DNA of 64,000 bases from Amia ocellicauda (GCF_036373705.1 NW_027102714.1:94909-158908), one strand, 5' to 3'. Shown: positions 40,792 through 52,522, counted from the first letter of the stretch. Notes: generated from the sequence alone by a model not told the origin. Translations and numbers: made by a program.

Positions 40792-42553
40792 ACCGGTTGT
40801 GCGGCGGCTCCTTTTTAACCGGCTGAATAAAGCACTGGTGTTCAGACCCCGGGGTTAAATCCGCATTACAGATCCTACATCTCGGTTCCAGACATTTGTG
40901 TGGTTTAACCTCATGAAAACGGTACTGGAGGCAACACTGCGGGCAATATTTAGTTTGATCACAATAACTCCGTTTTTTAACCCCCTCAGCAGCGGCCCTC
41001 TGCACCTTATGTTCGGAAAAACAGAACGCGGAGAGACAAATCCTTAAGCAATCTTTACATCGAATGGTAGGGGCCAAACCCTTACGACATTGCGGATTGA
41101 AACAGACGTTACAGTAACCGTCACAGCGGTGCTTAAGCTTATCATTGAAGGCCTTATAACACCAATGACAAACATACGAACAACCCAAAAAAGCCGTCAA
41201 ACTCTTTATTCCAAAGTAATGACTATCACTTAGGAAGAGAAACAGTGTCTGTGTATGGGTTTCAGGATGTGTCTGAAATTTCACAAATACTTCCTTTACC
41301 TCACAACGGTACCACACAACAATTTTTAAAGACAACAACTCCTCAAACATGGCAATGTCTGAAAAGGCAACCATCTGTTGAGAGTTTAAGCCGGCCCTCT
41401 GATGAAGCATTAAAGCCTCTTGCATAGCTTGGGGTTCAGGCATGTCGGGGGTGAGTAGTTTTATTAAACTGTAAGCAAAACAGAGCTTATTGTCACCATT
41501 GGAACTCACCACTAATTGCCTGAGCTTGTTCCTAATTATGTCGTTCTTCAAGCATTTCGACAGTCTTCTAAGCGCCCCACCCTCAGGGTTACGAAACACA
41601 TTCATTACCAGAGACAGACTTTCATCAGCTAAGATGGATGCGTTACTTTGCAATAACGCTTCGATTTTAGCCAGAAATTCATCAACATCTAAATTATCTC
41701 CACTCAGCATTACAGATAGGTTGCTAAACAAATCATCCCCTCTGAGTTCTAACTGTACAACATCTCGAGGTCTGACCCTTTCAGCAACCTGTTCAAGCAT
41801 GTTTTGCAAGGCCTCGTGTATGTTGACAAATATTTCTGCATAATTGTCACAATTTAAAAGTTCTGCAAAATTAAAACGCTGAATCATTTCAAAATTGTTA
41901 TAGGCCGGTCTATCTATAATCACGGGATCACTGGTACTCTTGGACACATCATCATTTTGAACAAAGCCTTCAACCCCTACATTCTCACAGAGCATGTCAT
42001 CCACAGCCTTATCAGTCTCAGAACCCTCCACATTCCGAACACCCCCACCGCTGACATCTACAAAACCCCCTTTTTGAGGAGGCTCATTTAAAGCCTGTAA
42101 AAGTCCTTCAAAGATATCCACCCGGTTAATGTCAAGACCCTCCTCTATAGTGACGGCTGCTTCTGCCGCCGTACTGTGTTCTAATGGTCTCAAATCATTT
42201 ATAATAGGGGCAGAATTTGGTCGGGGTAGCGTCTCCAAAGCCTCCACCATTTCAAACAAATCGGGGTGAACTAGGGGTTGAACCTCTATAAGCGCTACCG
42301 TTGGGAGGTGGTTATTTAGATCATTGACCATCTGTAACAGGTCGGGGTTCACCGGTAAATCTGGTAATTCACATTCTATCGGTGGTGATTGGGGGTTATT
42401 TAAATCATTTATCATTTGTAATAGTTCCTGGTTCATTGGGACATCAGAGGAGTTCACAACAGGGCCGGGGGTGTTCTCTCGGGAAGGTCTTTTTGGGGCC
42501 CTAACTTGTTCATAATCCTTTAGTTTGTGAGTTCTTTTACCAAGTCCGGACAT
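40691..42553 (-). CDS. PolB: Protein-primed DNA polymerase, N-terminal part, split from the core in copy 1
   Basis: A 620-codon frame forming the N-terminal extension of the Polinton polymerase. Residues 1-25 are basic (nuclear-targeting type). Three imperfect copies of an acidic-helical motif (xPxLLQMxNDLN, about residues 41-52, 69-81 and 96-108) follow. A papain/OTU-like segment (GDNKLCFA near 355; DSHYFGI near 444) precedes a dense Cys/His zinc-binding region (about 455-580) typical of Polinton polymerases. The exonuclease begins with FYFEC near 594, where the usual exo I motif has DFE; the catalytic Asp is absent. The frame stops soon after, at 40691, because of the break. Confidence 0.85.
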   Translation of the reverse strand: MSGLGKRTHKLKDYEQVRAPKRPSRENTPGPVVNSSDVPMNQELLQMINDLNNPQSPPIECELPDLPVNPDLLQMVNDLNNHLPTVALIEVQPLVHPDLFEMVEALETLPRPNSAPIINDLRPLEHSTAAEAAVTIEEGLDINRVDIFEGLLQALNEPPQKGGFVDVSGGGVRNVEGSETDKAVDDMLCENVGVEGFVQNDDVSKSTSDPVIIDRPAYNNFEMIQRFNFAELLNCDNYAEIFVNIHEALQNMLEQVAERVRPRDVVQLELRGDDLFSNLSVMLSGDNLDVDEFLAKIEALLQSNASILADESLSLVMNVFRNPEGGALRRLSKCLKNDIIRNKLRQLVVSSNGDNKLCFAYSLIKLLTPDMPEPQAMQEALMLHQRAGLNSQQMVAFSDIAMFEELLSLKIVVWYRCEVKEVFVKFQTHPETHTQTLFLFLSDSHYFGIKSLTAFLGCSYVCHWCYKAFNDKLKHRCDGYCNVCFNPQCRKGLAPTIRCKDCLRICLSAFCFSEHKVQRAAAEGVKKRSYCDQTKYCPQCCLQYRFHEVKPHKCLEPRCRICNADLTPGSEHQCFIQPVKKEPPHNRYVVFYFECRQENGVHVANYIHCIDMLDCEWSAS

Positions 42554-42558
42554 TTTTT

Positions 42559-42571
42559 TTTATTTTTTATT
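42559..42571 (-). terminator. Minus-strand poly(A) signals for the six-exon gene
   Basis: Two AATAAA hexamers on the minus strand (42566-42571 and 42559-42564), about 50 bases after the stop at 42618 and just before the polymerase ATG at 42553. Confidence 0.55.
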
Positions 42572-42617
42572 TTTCCAACAACCCACAATAGTAAGGCGTT
42601 TTGTATCTATTAAAACA

Positions 42618-44648
42618 TTAAATACGGTACAATTCGTTAGTAAGGGTATTAATAAGGGTGTTTTGACTCTCTATCACAAGGTTTTGCCCCACTAACACAA
42701 GTCTTTGATTTAGTAACAAGGTATGTAGCAACTCATGCCGACCTTCAGGAAGTAGCTCCGGGGGATGGTGTCCTGGCTCAGCTGCAAAGGATGGTCGCTC
42801 CGGTAAATCTCGGTCGAAGGAGGCAGGGAGCGAGCGTATACTCACGGACGGAGACCAAGAAGGCCTTTGCGGTGACACCCTGGCCAATCGCGGTGTACTG
42901 TTCAGCGTTTCTGTAGCCAAGAAACGGGGCTGGGGGGACGATGTTGAAACCAGTCCGTCGTTGGGTGGTGTGTCAACCCTGACTGACGGCGACCCCTGAG
43001 GTTGTTGGTTGCCTGTATTTGTTCCGCCCGACAATGCGGCGGGCTGAATCTGGATTGTTGAATTACCCCCAGAAGGCTGTGGCCTGAGTAGATGTTGGGG
43101 GGTCTCCAAGACCACCGTGGGGGATCCTCTCGGTGATCTCTCCGGGGAAGATGTTTGATCCCACTTAGACGGGGTAATTGTCCTCAATAGCTCATCCACA
43201 GAATGACTATCCCAAGAGTCTTGGGAAGAATAAAAATATACATTACATTTACATCTTTAAACGGCGACAGAAATCAAACTTAAAACAACATGTCCAGGAC
43301 CTTCAAAACCTTTAGCTTTTTTAGACCTTTGAAAATAGGCTTAGACATTCACTACAACGCCTTATTATTTACAGACAATATATTTATTAGGACTTGATAA
43401 TAAATGTAAAACAGAGAAGCCTCTGTAAATAAACTGTTTCTTAAATGTAATATTGTTAATAAAACACTTTTTATACACACACACACCACATTTCATTTTT
43501 AAACGAACCTTCCAAGTGTAAACGCTTCCTGATCCCGGGACTTCCTGTTTCACAAACGTTTTCACGATCTGTTTAAATATTAAATACAATGAACACCTTC
43601 AAGCCTTTTCCTACAGCCACTTTAAAACAGAAGTATAATTGCGGGAGATAAGCCAAACAACTTACTAAAACCTTTCGGACAGCTTTACTTCCTAACCAGA
43701 CGGTCGGGCAATCGGTCATTTCTAAACACATGCCCCAGAAACAAGCCTAGACCTGTCCGGACTTCTAAAGATCTTTCCCAGAACCCCCAAGACCTACAGG
43801 AAATGGACACCCCTCGCTTAAATATTAGCCCTCAACGGGCAAACAAAACCCTTTTAAAAACATTAAAGTTTGAAAGATCTTACTTACCTCCAAAGAATAA
43901 TCGTTTCTTATGTTTTTCAGCTGATTTAGCTTTTTGCACTTCTGTGAAGGTAAGAGACATGTTTAACCTTTAACCACCCCTCTTTATAAAAAGCTTTAAC
44001 CTCTTACAAGCGGCAGATATATACTCACCGCTATCAGATACAGGGGCTGACGGCCTTTCAGATTCTTGAAAGGTTACGGTTCTCGAAGGTAAAACGAAAC
44101 AATCCCTCGATGTGGAAGGCCTTTCGTTGTCTCGAACCACGTTTCTTAATACTGTTAGAAAGGATATTTTTTTAAATTAACAAAACGGGCCTCAAACATC
44201 TTACCGAAACGTTATACAAACAAACAGGGGTTTAGTTCTTACCCGGTCGGCAGACAGCCTGTCTAGGGACAACCACTTCTCTTGGTTGATCCTCGGAGAC
44301 ATTAATCACAGGCCTTTCGATAGTTTCTGTGTAATTAAAGAGACCGCCATTAATATATATTAAAACGTTTTCATAACTCTAATGAGCCGCTTCAAAACAC
44401 AACCACACACCCATACATAAGAACCCTTGAGCGCAAACACAAAAATCTTACCGTCGTTGTTCCAGATGATCTCCTCAGCGTTGGGAATTAACTCCTGTTG
44501 ACTGGCTGAAAAATAATTTTACAGAACTTAAAACAGATGTTATAACCTTATTTACAATACATGCCCACGCTCTGAGTCAATGAAAATAATCTGAAGACTT
44601 ACCTAAAAACTCGTTTAAATCGAAGTCGTTGATGTTGTTTCCGGACAT
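42618..44648 (-). CDS. Six-exon spliced gene of the Polinton right arm (320 aa), unknown function
   Basis: Reading leftward I find exons 44648-44603, 44505-44452, 44326-44243, 44151-44029, 43941-43888 and 43219-42618. Every junction has GT and AG: donors are GTAAGT, GTAAGA, GTAAGA, GTGAGT and GTAAGT, and acceptors end TTTTTCAG, TTACACAG, TCTAACAG, CTTCACAG and TTCCCAAG. All five introns fall in phase 1, internal exons are 54, 84, 123 and 54 bases, and the 963-base total is one open frame from ATG to TAA. The product is hydrophilic and probably disordered; an ERP motif recurs four times, exon 5 is basic (KHKKR) and the last exon is Ser/Pro/Gly-rich. I recognise no family. The largest exon alone has no ATG start, which explains why unspliced reading misses the gene. 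Confidence 0.72.
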
Positions 44649-44713
44649 TGTTGATCTTTAGGCTTAAATCGAAAGGTCAGTATGAGTCTGTCGAGCTGAA
44701 GACCAGACCTTCA

Positions 44714-44721
44714 TACTTATA
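44714..44721 (-). promoter_or_regulatory. TATA-like box of the six-exon gene
   Basis: TATAAGTA on the minus strand, about 66 bases before the ATG at 44648. Confidence 0.45.
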
Positions 44722-46043
44722 CTGATGGCCGGATGCCGGATCTGCTTGTAAGGCATTGTTCTGGGCTGGCCTTTGTGCCGTCCTGTTATCAATTAACATA
44801 TCAAAACCAACCAATAAAATGACCCTGCATCAATTTCAAATAGAAACCAAGATGGCGACGATCTCTCTCCTCTCTACTCTAAACTTTTATTAGAACCTTT
44901 TGGTCTCTCAAAAAAACATTTTTAAGCATCAAGACCTATAGTCAATAAACACTAAGAATATTTCAGGCCTTTATACGCGCTAAAAAACAACCTGAGCCAA
45001 GAAAATAACTATAAAGATCTAAAATAAGTAGCGCTTTTACAGTGATTTTTTTTTTTTTTTTTTTTTTTTAATAGCGATGCTTTGTTTGGTATTAAACAAG
45101 TCACAAACTACTCAGAACAGCATTTATCCCCACAAAAGAGATATTTGGGTTTATTTTACAAAGCTTATAAATTATATAGTTTAAAAGTATTCTGAATGTT
45201 TTGAGACCACACGCCATGCCTACGTTTGTCTGAGCCCACCCCCGTCCCCCGTGGTGTGAGTGATTTAGCCTTGAGTGTTGTGATCTATTTAGCATTGAGT
45301 GATCAGTTGTTTTTATTTTTTAAATGATTCCTTATCATCAGGGATTGAGCCTGCTAAAATACCTTAAAAACATATCCTTATCTTAAGTCTAACTCTTATG
45401 AGCTTTAAGACCCTAGAATGTATTTAAGTAAAACGAATGAACACATTATGTGTGAGATAAAATATAACCACAGCTTTTATTTTTTTTATTTTTTATTTAT
45501 TTTTTTATATACAAATACAATTAACCTATACCCACAAACACCCACACACACACACACCCTCTTTTTTTTAATTTTATTTTTAATTAAATTTGAGGGGAGA
45601 GACAGAGCCATATACATTGGGGTTAACATAAGTACCCTATGCAAAACAGGCATTGTTAGGACCTGTGACCATTACAGACAACAGAACTTGTTGATCTTAT
45701 AAAATGATTGGGCGAGAGAGAGAGATATAGAGACAGACAGAGACAGAGCCAGTGTGAATATGATAAACGCACTATTCAAAATGGCATTGTTAAGACCTGG
45801 GACCATTACAGACAACAGAACTTGTTGATCTTATAAAATGCTTGGGCGAGAGAGACAGAGAGAGAGAGACAGACAGTGACAGAGACAGAGACAGTGTGAA
45901 TATGATAAACGCACTATTCAAAATGGCATTGTTAAGACCTGGGCCCCTTACATGTATATTTAAAAAAGACCCCCAACCGCTACAGGAAGAGCCGACCCAT
46001 TCACACTCTACAGTTGACCAACAAGAACAACAAGAACAACCGG
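44722..46043. other. Non-coding right flank of Polinton 1
   Basis: No believable gene. It contains an AAGATGGCGACG motif near 44850 resembling a YY1 site, a run of about 24 T near 45060, an A/T-rich low-complexity stretch (45475-45590), and a tandem duplication with GA-rich runs described separately. Confidence 0.6.
45651..45945. repeat. Tandem repeats of about 134-142 bp near the right terminus
   Basis: The string CATTGTTA.GACCTG starts at 45651, 45785 and 45927. The first two units continue identically through ACCATTACAGACAACAGAAC, TTGTTGATCTTATAAAATG and a GAGAGA/GACAGA run. The third unit is cut short after GACCTGGGCCCC. Confidence 0.85.
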
Positions 46044-46224
46044 TTATGGGGGGCCTTGTTGTTCAGGGTTTTAGGGGTGTACACTTTCTGGCGGATATGA
46101 CGTAGGAATAATTAAGGAAATAACTCTAAAATCACGCCCCCCAATTATGACGTAGGAATATTAATAAGCTTAGGGCATACGTCATAACAAAATAGGCCGC
46201 GCCCAAAAAACCCTACTATCTACT
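46044..46224 (-). repeat. Right terminal inverted repeat, Polinton 1
   Basis: Reverse-complement partner of 29659-29839. The same three TGACGTA motifs lie at the mirrored positions 46098, 46148 and 46178. Confidence 0.95.
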
Positions 46225-46230
46225 CACATC
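46225..46230 (+). repeat. Target-site duplication CACATC, right of Polinton 1
   Basis: Second copy of the 6-bp target site, directly followed by AGTCATTCC as in the empty sites. Six bases is the usual Polinton duplication length. Confidence 0.97.
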
Positions 46231-48060
46231 AGTCATTCCGCCCTGGGCCGGCCCTGACCAATTTGATGCCCTAGGCAAGATTTTAGCTGGTCCCCTTGCA
46301 TCGCAGCCAATTCCACCACCGATCATTGTGTTCATACACTTACACAGAAACTGCATAGCTTCATGTCTTAGATTTTCTTTATGTTTGAAACAAGAAAAAA
46401 ACACACAAAATAAAAACAGTATGCAAGAAACAAGTGACAAAACGAATTATGAATACAATATAAATAAGTATTGCACGAAAAAACTATATTACCGACACCA
46501 TAGTGCAAGATGCATAATGTAGCAGTGTTCTACAGCCTTACCGCCTTGCCTTTCTTGCAGCAAACAAGTGACATAAAACGAATTATAAATAAGTGGATGT
46601 TTCCTGCAGCACACTTGAAAGAAAAGGTATATTTCTCAGAATTATGTTATAGGTAATGGAGGTTGATGAAAGAGTTAAATAGCTGATCGATCAAAAGGTG
46701 TGATCGTTGTGGGGCATCGGTAAGAATGCACAATTCTCATTCATTCCAAACAGTGTCCCTTTACTGCATCACTAGCAATGGTATTTTGGTATTTGTTTTG
46801 TGTGTTTTTTATTGCTTTTTGTTTTGTTTTATTAATTCACTTTAAACCTCTTATATTATCACATTATTCCCATTAAAATCACGTTTGTTTACTTTGAATG
46901 TCCCGCTTCACTTCACGGAAATGCACGAGTTTTATTTACGATTGATTGATTTAAATATACACATGGCTAATCACGCATTCATGAGAGTACCCGCTTATTC
47001 GCCAGGTTCTACGAAATTCAATAATTGACCATGAGGAGCACCTGTTAGGCTGGAGATAAAATGCTCCCGGGGTGGAGCTGGGGGGGACGGGATTGCAGAG
47101 CAACGGGAACGAAACGTGGAGCCAAAGGCGAACGAAGGACTTGATGGACAAGTAACGGAAAGGGCTAAGAGACCCAGAGGAGAGCTGAGGCGACCTCTGC
47201 AACGCTAGCGAGAGTATCCAGAGAAGGGATAGCGTACAGGCTTTTTGAACTACAGTAGTGTTTCAAAGGATAACAACAAACAACCTGTTTTTTTTTTTTT
47301 TTTTACTCGGCCATTGTTTTCTTGGACTGTACATGGACATTGTAATTTCTTTGTATTGCCAAACCCGGACCAGAGCAGAAGCTGAATTTTTGTCGGAGCC
47401 CCTCATTACTTTGTACTAGGACACGTGGACTATTGCCTGCCCCATTCCAGCTCCTGGTGCTGCCGGAGGAGACCAACAGAACCCTCCACGAATGCATTTT
47501 TTAGTTTGAACTTTTGTCTTTTTAACATAAAGAGGAAGTCTGATGGATTTTATATTAGAGATTTGTAATCCAGTTAATTGTATACCTGTCTTGTGTGGTC
47601 TGTGGTGTGCTCCTGGCTTGAGATTCCCCAATTTAAATAACCTAAATCGAAGGGAGAATTGAGAGGTAGTAAATGCAAAATGGGCATATTTGGGCAATCG
47701 ACAACCTCCCAATGGGTCCTAGCGGCTGTAGACAACCGCTAGGTGGTGTAGTCGTGCTTCCATAAGTTTTACCCCCCAGTGGTACTGTATAACTTCCACT
47801 CTGTGACACATCCTAGATTTTAATAGCGACAAGATGTGAAGTCATAGTGAAGAGCTTGGGAAGGTGCGGTCACGCCTGCTTCATCAATGACGGGAGCTTT
47901 GGGGAGACGGGAGGCAGTCACATTACCTTCCTGAGAGCAGTAACTGCCGAACCAACACACATTACTTGTGTGTGCCAAATACTTCTGTTTTATTAGTACC
48001 TAATTTTTCAGCACCAGTATTTAACTTTGCAGATTGTTGGAAAAAAACTGTACAGGTATT

Positions 48061-48143
48061 CCCTGCTAACACACAACATTGCCAATAACATTGTAGCAAT
48101 ATCATTTATATTGCTACAGCATTGAGGCAATGTGCTAGCAGGG
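48061..48143. repeat. 83-nt imperfect palindrome, unit 4
   Basis: Array copy of the hairpin at 24595-24677, with one inner-arm substitution. Confidence 0.7.
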
Positions 48144-48392
48144 TTGTTGTACTTTGGAATCGGTTCATGCTTCACGATTGGTTAATTGCCTATTTTTTTT
48201 TTGCCTTCATAAACAATTCGTGGATCGACTTTGCTCCCTTTTTCTTGGGATTGTGCGTCTTGTAGGCAGTCCATAGGTTGTCCCTATATTAATTTATTCA
48301 TGAAATTCCAACTGAAATAGCGACAGTTCTACAGCTATTTCAAACCGGAAGTTTGAATCGCTCCTGATTCAGGAAAAAGTTCTTCATTTACA

Positions 48393-49409
48393 CCGTCTCG
48401 TTCTGTCCGTCCCTCCCCTCCTCAGCCTTGGATCTCTTCTGTTCTCCGCTCGACCTGATCCAGTCTGCGCACCACTGAGCACAAGTGGAAGAGATCCAAA
48501 CTCCCAACGACCCTCGCACTCTACCACTCTCTACTGCCCACATTCCCCTCCTCGCTCACCTCAGTCTTACTTCCAGTCATTCTTTGAATCCACTGTCCAC
48601 AACCCCTGCAAGCTTTACTCCACCTTCTCTCTCATCTCCCCCCTCCTCCCTCATCTCATCTCACCTCATCATTTTGCCTCATTCTTCTACAAGATCACAG
48701 AAATCCACAAGCTCTTCAACAGTCTCCTCTCCACTCCCACCCTGCCCAAGTCTCCCACCGATCAAGCTTCCATTTCTTCATTCTCTCCTCTCTCAGACTC
48801 TGAACTTTCCTCTCTCCTCCTAGGTCACAAACCCATAATATGTCCCCTGGACCCTCTCTCTACTCGCCTCCTGCAAGCGTCTGCTCCATTTCAACTCCCC
48901 TTCTTCACCTCCCTCCTCAACTCCTCACTCCTCTCTGGCTGTTTCCCCTCTTGCATTTAAACAAGCTGCGGTCATCCCACTCCTCAAGAAACCTACCCTT
49001 GACCCCACCTCTCCTCAGAGGCACCTGTCTCTGCCCTGTCGCCCTACTCCCCTTCCTCTCAAAGACCCTCGAGCGTGCGGTCCACTGTCAGCTCTCTGCA
49101 TTCCTTTCCCATCTCTCACTTCTTGATCCTCTGCAATCCGCCTTCCAAACACCGCTCACACCACTGAGACTGCTGTCCTGGCAGTCACTGACTCCCTCAA
49201 CTGTGCTCGGGCAGCCTCCCTCTCCTCAATCCTCATCCTCCTTGGTCTCTCTGCAACATTTGACACCGTCGATCACTCCATCCTCCTCTCCTGCCTCGCT
49301 GACCTTGGAATCTCTGGGACTGCTCTCACTTGCTTCTCCTCCTACCTCAACGACCGGACCTATCAAGTGGCGAGCTTCCTCATCCACCCCTCAACCTCTC
49401 CTCACAGGC
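48393..49409 (+). pseudogene. LINE reverse-transcriptase fragment, longer, unit 4
   Basis: Array copy of 24927-25939 with the same blocks and the same broken phase. Confidence 0.72.
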
Positions 49410-51716
49410 ATAACCCCCGGGTTTAGCTATCCTCCCGATGGGTCACACTTCGGTAACTACCTTTTTTACTTTCATGGGGCCCTGAAATCCTCGCTGCGCC
49501 CCTGGTCATGAAAGCTGTAATGTCTGGTATCAAAATACATTACTGGCTTTCGGCTTACACACGTCATTTCAACCCACTTGCTCAAGCAGACCGAGTATAC
49601 GTTTACTCGAGGTATACGGTCACACAGAAGGAGCATCCCAAGAACACCAGTAAATGGCGTAGAAATTTTGAAAACATGCACAATTTTCCACGATCTAAGC
49701 CCACAGTTTACATGCAAAATCTAATGTCTGAGATGATGGTATCCATGTAACATTCCCGAAATGGACGCATTTTAAAAGTGCAAGGTAACGGTCTGGTCCA
49801 TTTATTGTGGGTTTCAAGGTAAAGTACATTGCTGATGGACGTTTCATGGATAATGCGGATCAGTGGTTTCCTTTATCATTATGCTCTCTAAATTGTTGTG
49901 GGTCTGTTGTACACTGTTCAGTACTGTACATCGTGTTTTAATCCTAACTTGATAAAACACTTCGATTCATGGCTTTGTAGCCCCACCAGTGACGTAAAAA
50001 ACCACTCGGTAAGATCATTAAAACAAAGTATTAAACAAGGCGCAATGCACAAGACAGTCCTTTGCCCTGTGCAGTGCTGCGGGTAAACAACTCGTCTCTA
50101 GTGCAATAAACTAAGACCATGTAAACCCGAGAGGGAGAGGGGCATTTAATCTGTGACTCGAGCATATTGTCTCCAGTGAGGTCAATACATGCGTCAGGGA
50201 TATGTATGCTAAATGTAATGTAAATATGATGGATATAATGTATATTGTGGTGGAGTTTATAAAGATAATGTCAGGGGAACTTTAGTGATGTTCTGTGTTT
50301 TCTAAATTCCAAGCAGTGGGACTTTAAGTCATAACTTTGTGAGGAATTTACATGTCTTTATAAATTATATATCATTATAAAGTAATAATCCAGCTCACTT
50401 TGCTAGCTAGCCTACTGCCAGTTGCCATCCAAATGATGATAATGATCAGCTAGTAGTTAAGTACTGCAGTAGTTTGCCAGTTGTCAGCTAATGATTTTTC
50501 ATAGTATTGTATTATTTAAATTCAGTTTCTTGTGCACTATAGTATTTTCAGTATTGAGTATTTTTGGTGTGGATGTTATTTTACCTAAACAGTTTATTAG
50601 TTATTGCTCTGATTTCAATATGCATAGTGCACTATTTACATTTGTATTGATTATTACATCAATTTCTTCAACAAGTACAGTGAATGTTAAAGTGCAATAC
50701 ATGTTCTGTGATGTGCATTATTTAATTGTTTGTGTTTATTTTAGTTTTAACTAAACATTCTCTATACGCCATAAACATGGGCACCACTAAAATGTTTTTC
50801 ATCGAGAGGGGGGATGGTTCTGGGGCTACTATCAAATCTCGCATATGGCCCCCAAATGGCTAGGGCCGGCTCTGGACATCACACATTACATAGGATGGGA
50901 CTGACGTTGGATGGGACTTTTCGTGACTTAAATCAAGTAACAAGTTACTAGTACACACATAGCCTCTAAGTGTACTGAGTAATGATACTCTCTCTTTCGT
51001 TCATTCGTTCCTTAGTATAATTACCTTTAGTAGTAGTAGTACTGGCCACTACTCGGAAGGCAGCGATGCGCACCAATAGATCACGAAAGCTTTCTCATAG
51101 TTTTGTGTTTTAGATAATGGTTCAATACGGACTCAATCCCCTTTCATGGACATGGCAGGGAACTTGCAGTTAGAACTAAGGAGTCTAATAAGACTTGGTG
51201 GTACGCAGAACTGAAGTGCCAAGTGACAGGCTATTACTTTCATTGCACATCGCATTGTCTTCTCGCAGGGAGCGAATTGGGGAAATGTTGGATTCACGGC
51301 ATCATGTAGAAAGACTGAATGGTTTAGTTACAGAAAAAGATAAAAAAGATAGTGACCTTTCTTACTAGCTGAACTAACCTGCATAAAATTAAGAAGATAC
51401 AGACATTTTCATGCAATTATTTCAAGTTACAGTCTGCTGCTCAGACACAGTTTGGCGCACAGATGCAACTATCATCAACTCAATTATAAACATATATCTA
51501 GACAGACAGAGAGACAGACATGGACTACATATCGTGCACATTGTATGAAATCATGCTGGTATATGTAGGCTTGTAGATGATTGTTAAGAGGCCTATTTGG
51601 AAACATACGAAATGAGATATTACCATAATGAAGTCATGATACATGAAGGAAATGTTTTTCATGTTGGCAAAAGTACCCTGTCAAAATGAAAATGAATGAG
51701 AGAAGACTAAAACAAA

Positions 51717-51768
51717 GGGCTCGTCCGGGATTTGAACCCTTTGAATCATACCCCTAGACCAACGAGCC
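51717..51768 (-). pseudogene. tRNA-Pro lacking the anticodon arm, unit 4
   Basis: Array copy of the 52-nt relic at 7911-7962. Confidence 0.85.
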
Positions 51769-52450
51769 ACATAGCACAGGTTTCTGTGAAAACTAGTTAA
51801 CATCGGTGCCACGTAGAGAGTTGTGCGCTCCTCTATTTGAACACTTTCTCCTTCAAACATTGCATGAGTGTCTGACTGCCGCCATGACTGATGGCTCGGG
51901 TATCTTGGATGTTGTTAAATGACATAACTGTCCGCCCAAGACACTGATGACCAAGGGTCATAGTTTTCCCTTGTAATAATAACAACAATAGTAATTGGAG
52001 TGAATGGAAGTGGCATTTCTATTTCTCCTTACTTTAGCCGTCATCGTCGCCAACATTGTTGTTGGTGAGCATGGAGAGGAGTGTATTAGCTTTTAAAGTA
52101 TATTCAAGCAATGAACACGTCAAATAAATGTAATACCGAATACTTTTGCACGCAAGTGCACATGTATGTTACAGCGCTTCTGGGAGCACGGCCCACGTCA
52201 AGCAAGAGGGCGCAGTAAAGGTCTGCGAGTCAAGTGTGATGTGGGTATCCTGCAGCAGGCAGAGGAACCTTTGTTTTTCTACAGACGAAGCTGGTGCTGT
52301 GGGATACTAGTGTAAGGCCATTTATTCGTCATCTGTTCATGCGCAACGGTTCACCAGAAGTGTGTTAGTGAAAACAGCAATAAGTGCAGGCTTAGTAGGG
52401 TCGCAATAGCTTGAATGATGGCTATTGGCGGAAGCCTAGAAAGAAAACGT

Positions 52451-52522
52451 TGCGTTGGCCGGGAATCGAACCCGGGTCAACTGCTTGGAAGGCAGCTATG
52501 CTCACCACTATACCACCAACGC
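52451..52522 (-). tRNA. tRNA-Gly (anticodon UCC), unit 4
   Basis: Array copy identical to the unit 1 gene. Its 5'-side plus-strand flank (around 52415) has lost about 30 bases relative to the other units. Confidence 0.96.

Larger units (their letters stand above)
29659..46224. mobile_element. Polinton/Maverick (adintovirus-like) element, copy 1, complete
   Basis: A 16,566-bp element with 181-bp terminal inverted repeats, ends beginning AG and finishing CT, and a 6-bp target duplication. It carries the diagnostic Polinton set: protein-primed family B polymerase, retrovirus-type integrase with chromodomain, FtsK/A32-type packaging ATPase, adenovirus-type protease, double-jelly-roll major capsid and penton-type minor capsid. 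Rightward genes occupy the left half and leftward genes the right half. Copy 1 has stops in the first gene and in the ATPase and a broken polymerase frame. Confidence 0.97.
46242..50875. mobile_element. DNA-transposon-like segment, long form, unit 4
   Basis: Same long form as in unit 3. It starts 11 bases right of the Polinton target duplication, so the Polinton landed immediately beside this segment. Confidence 0.58.

Noticed and set aside
43365-43589. 74-codon minus-strand frame
   Set aside because: It lies wholly within the last intron of the six-exon gene and has no motif or promoter.
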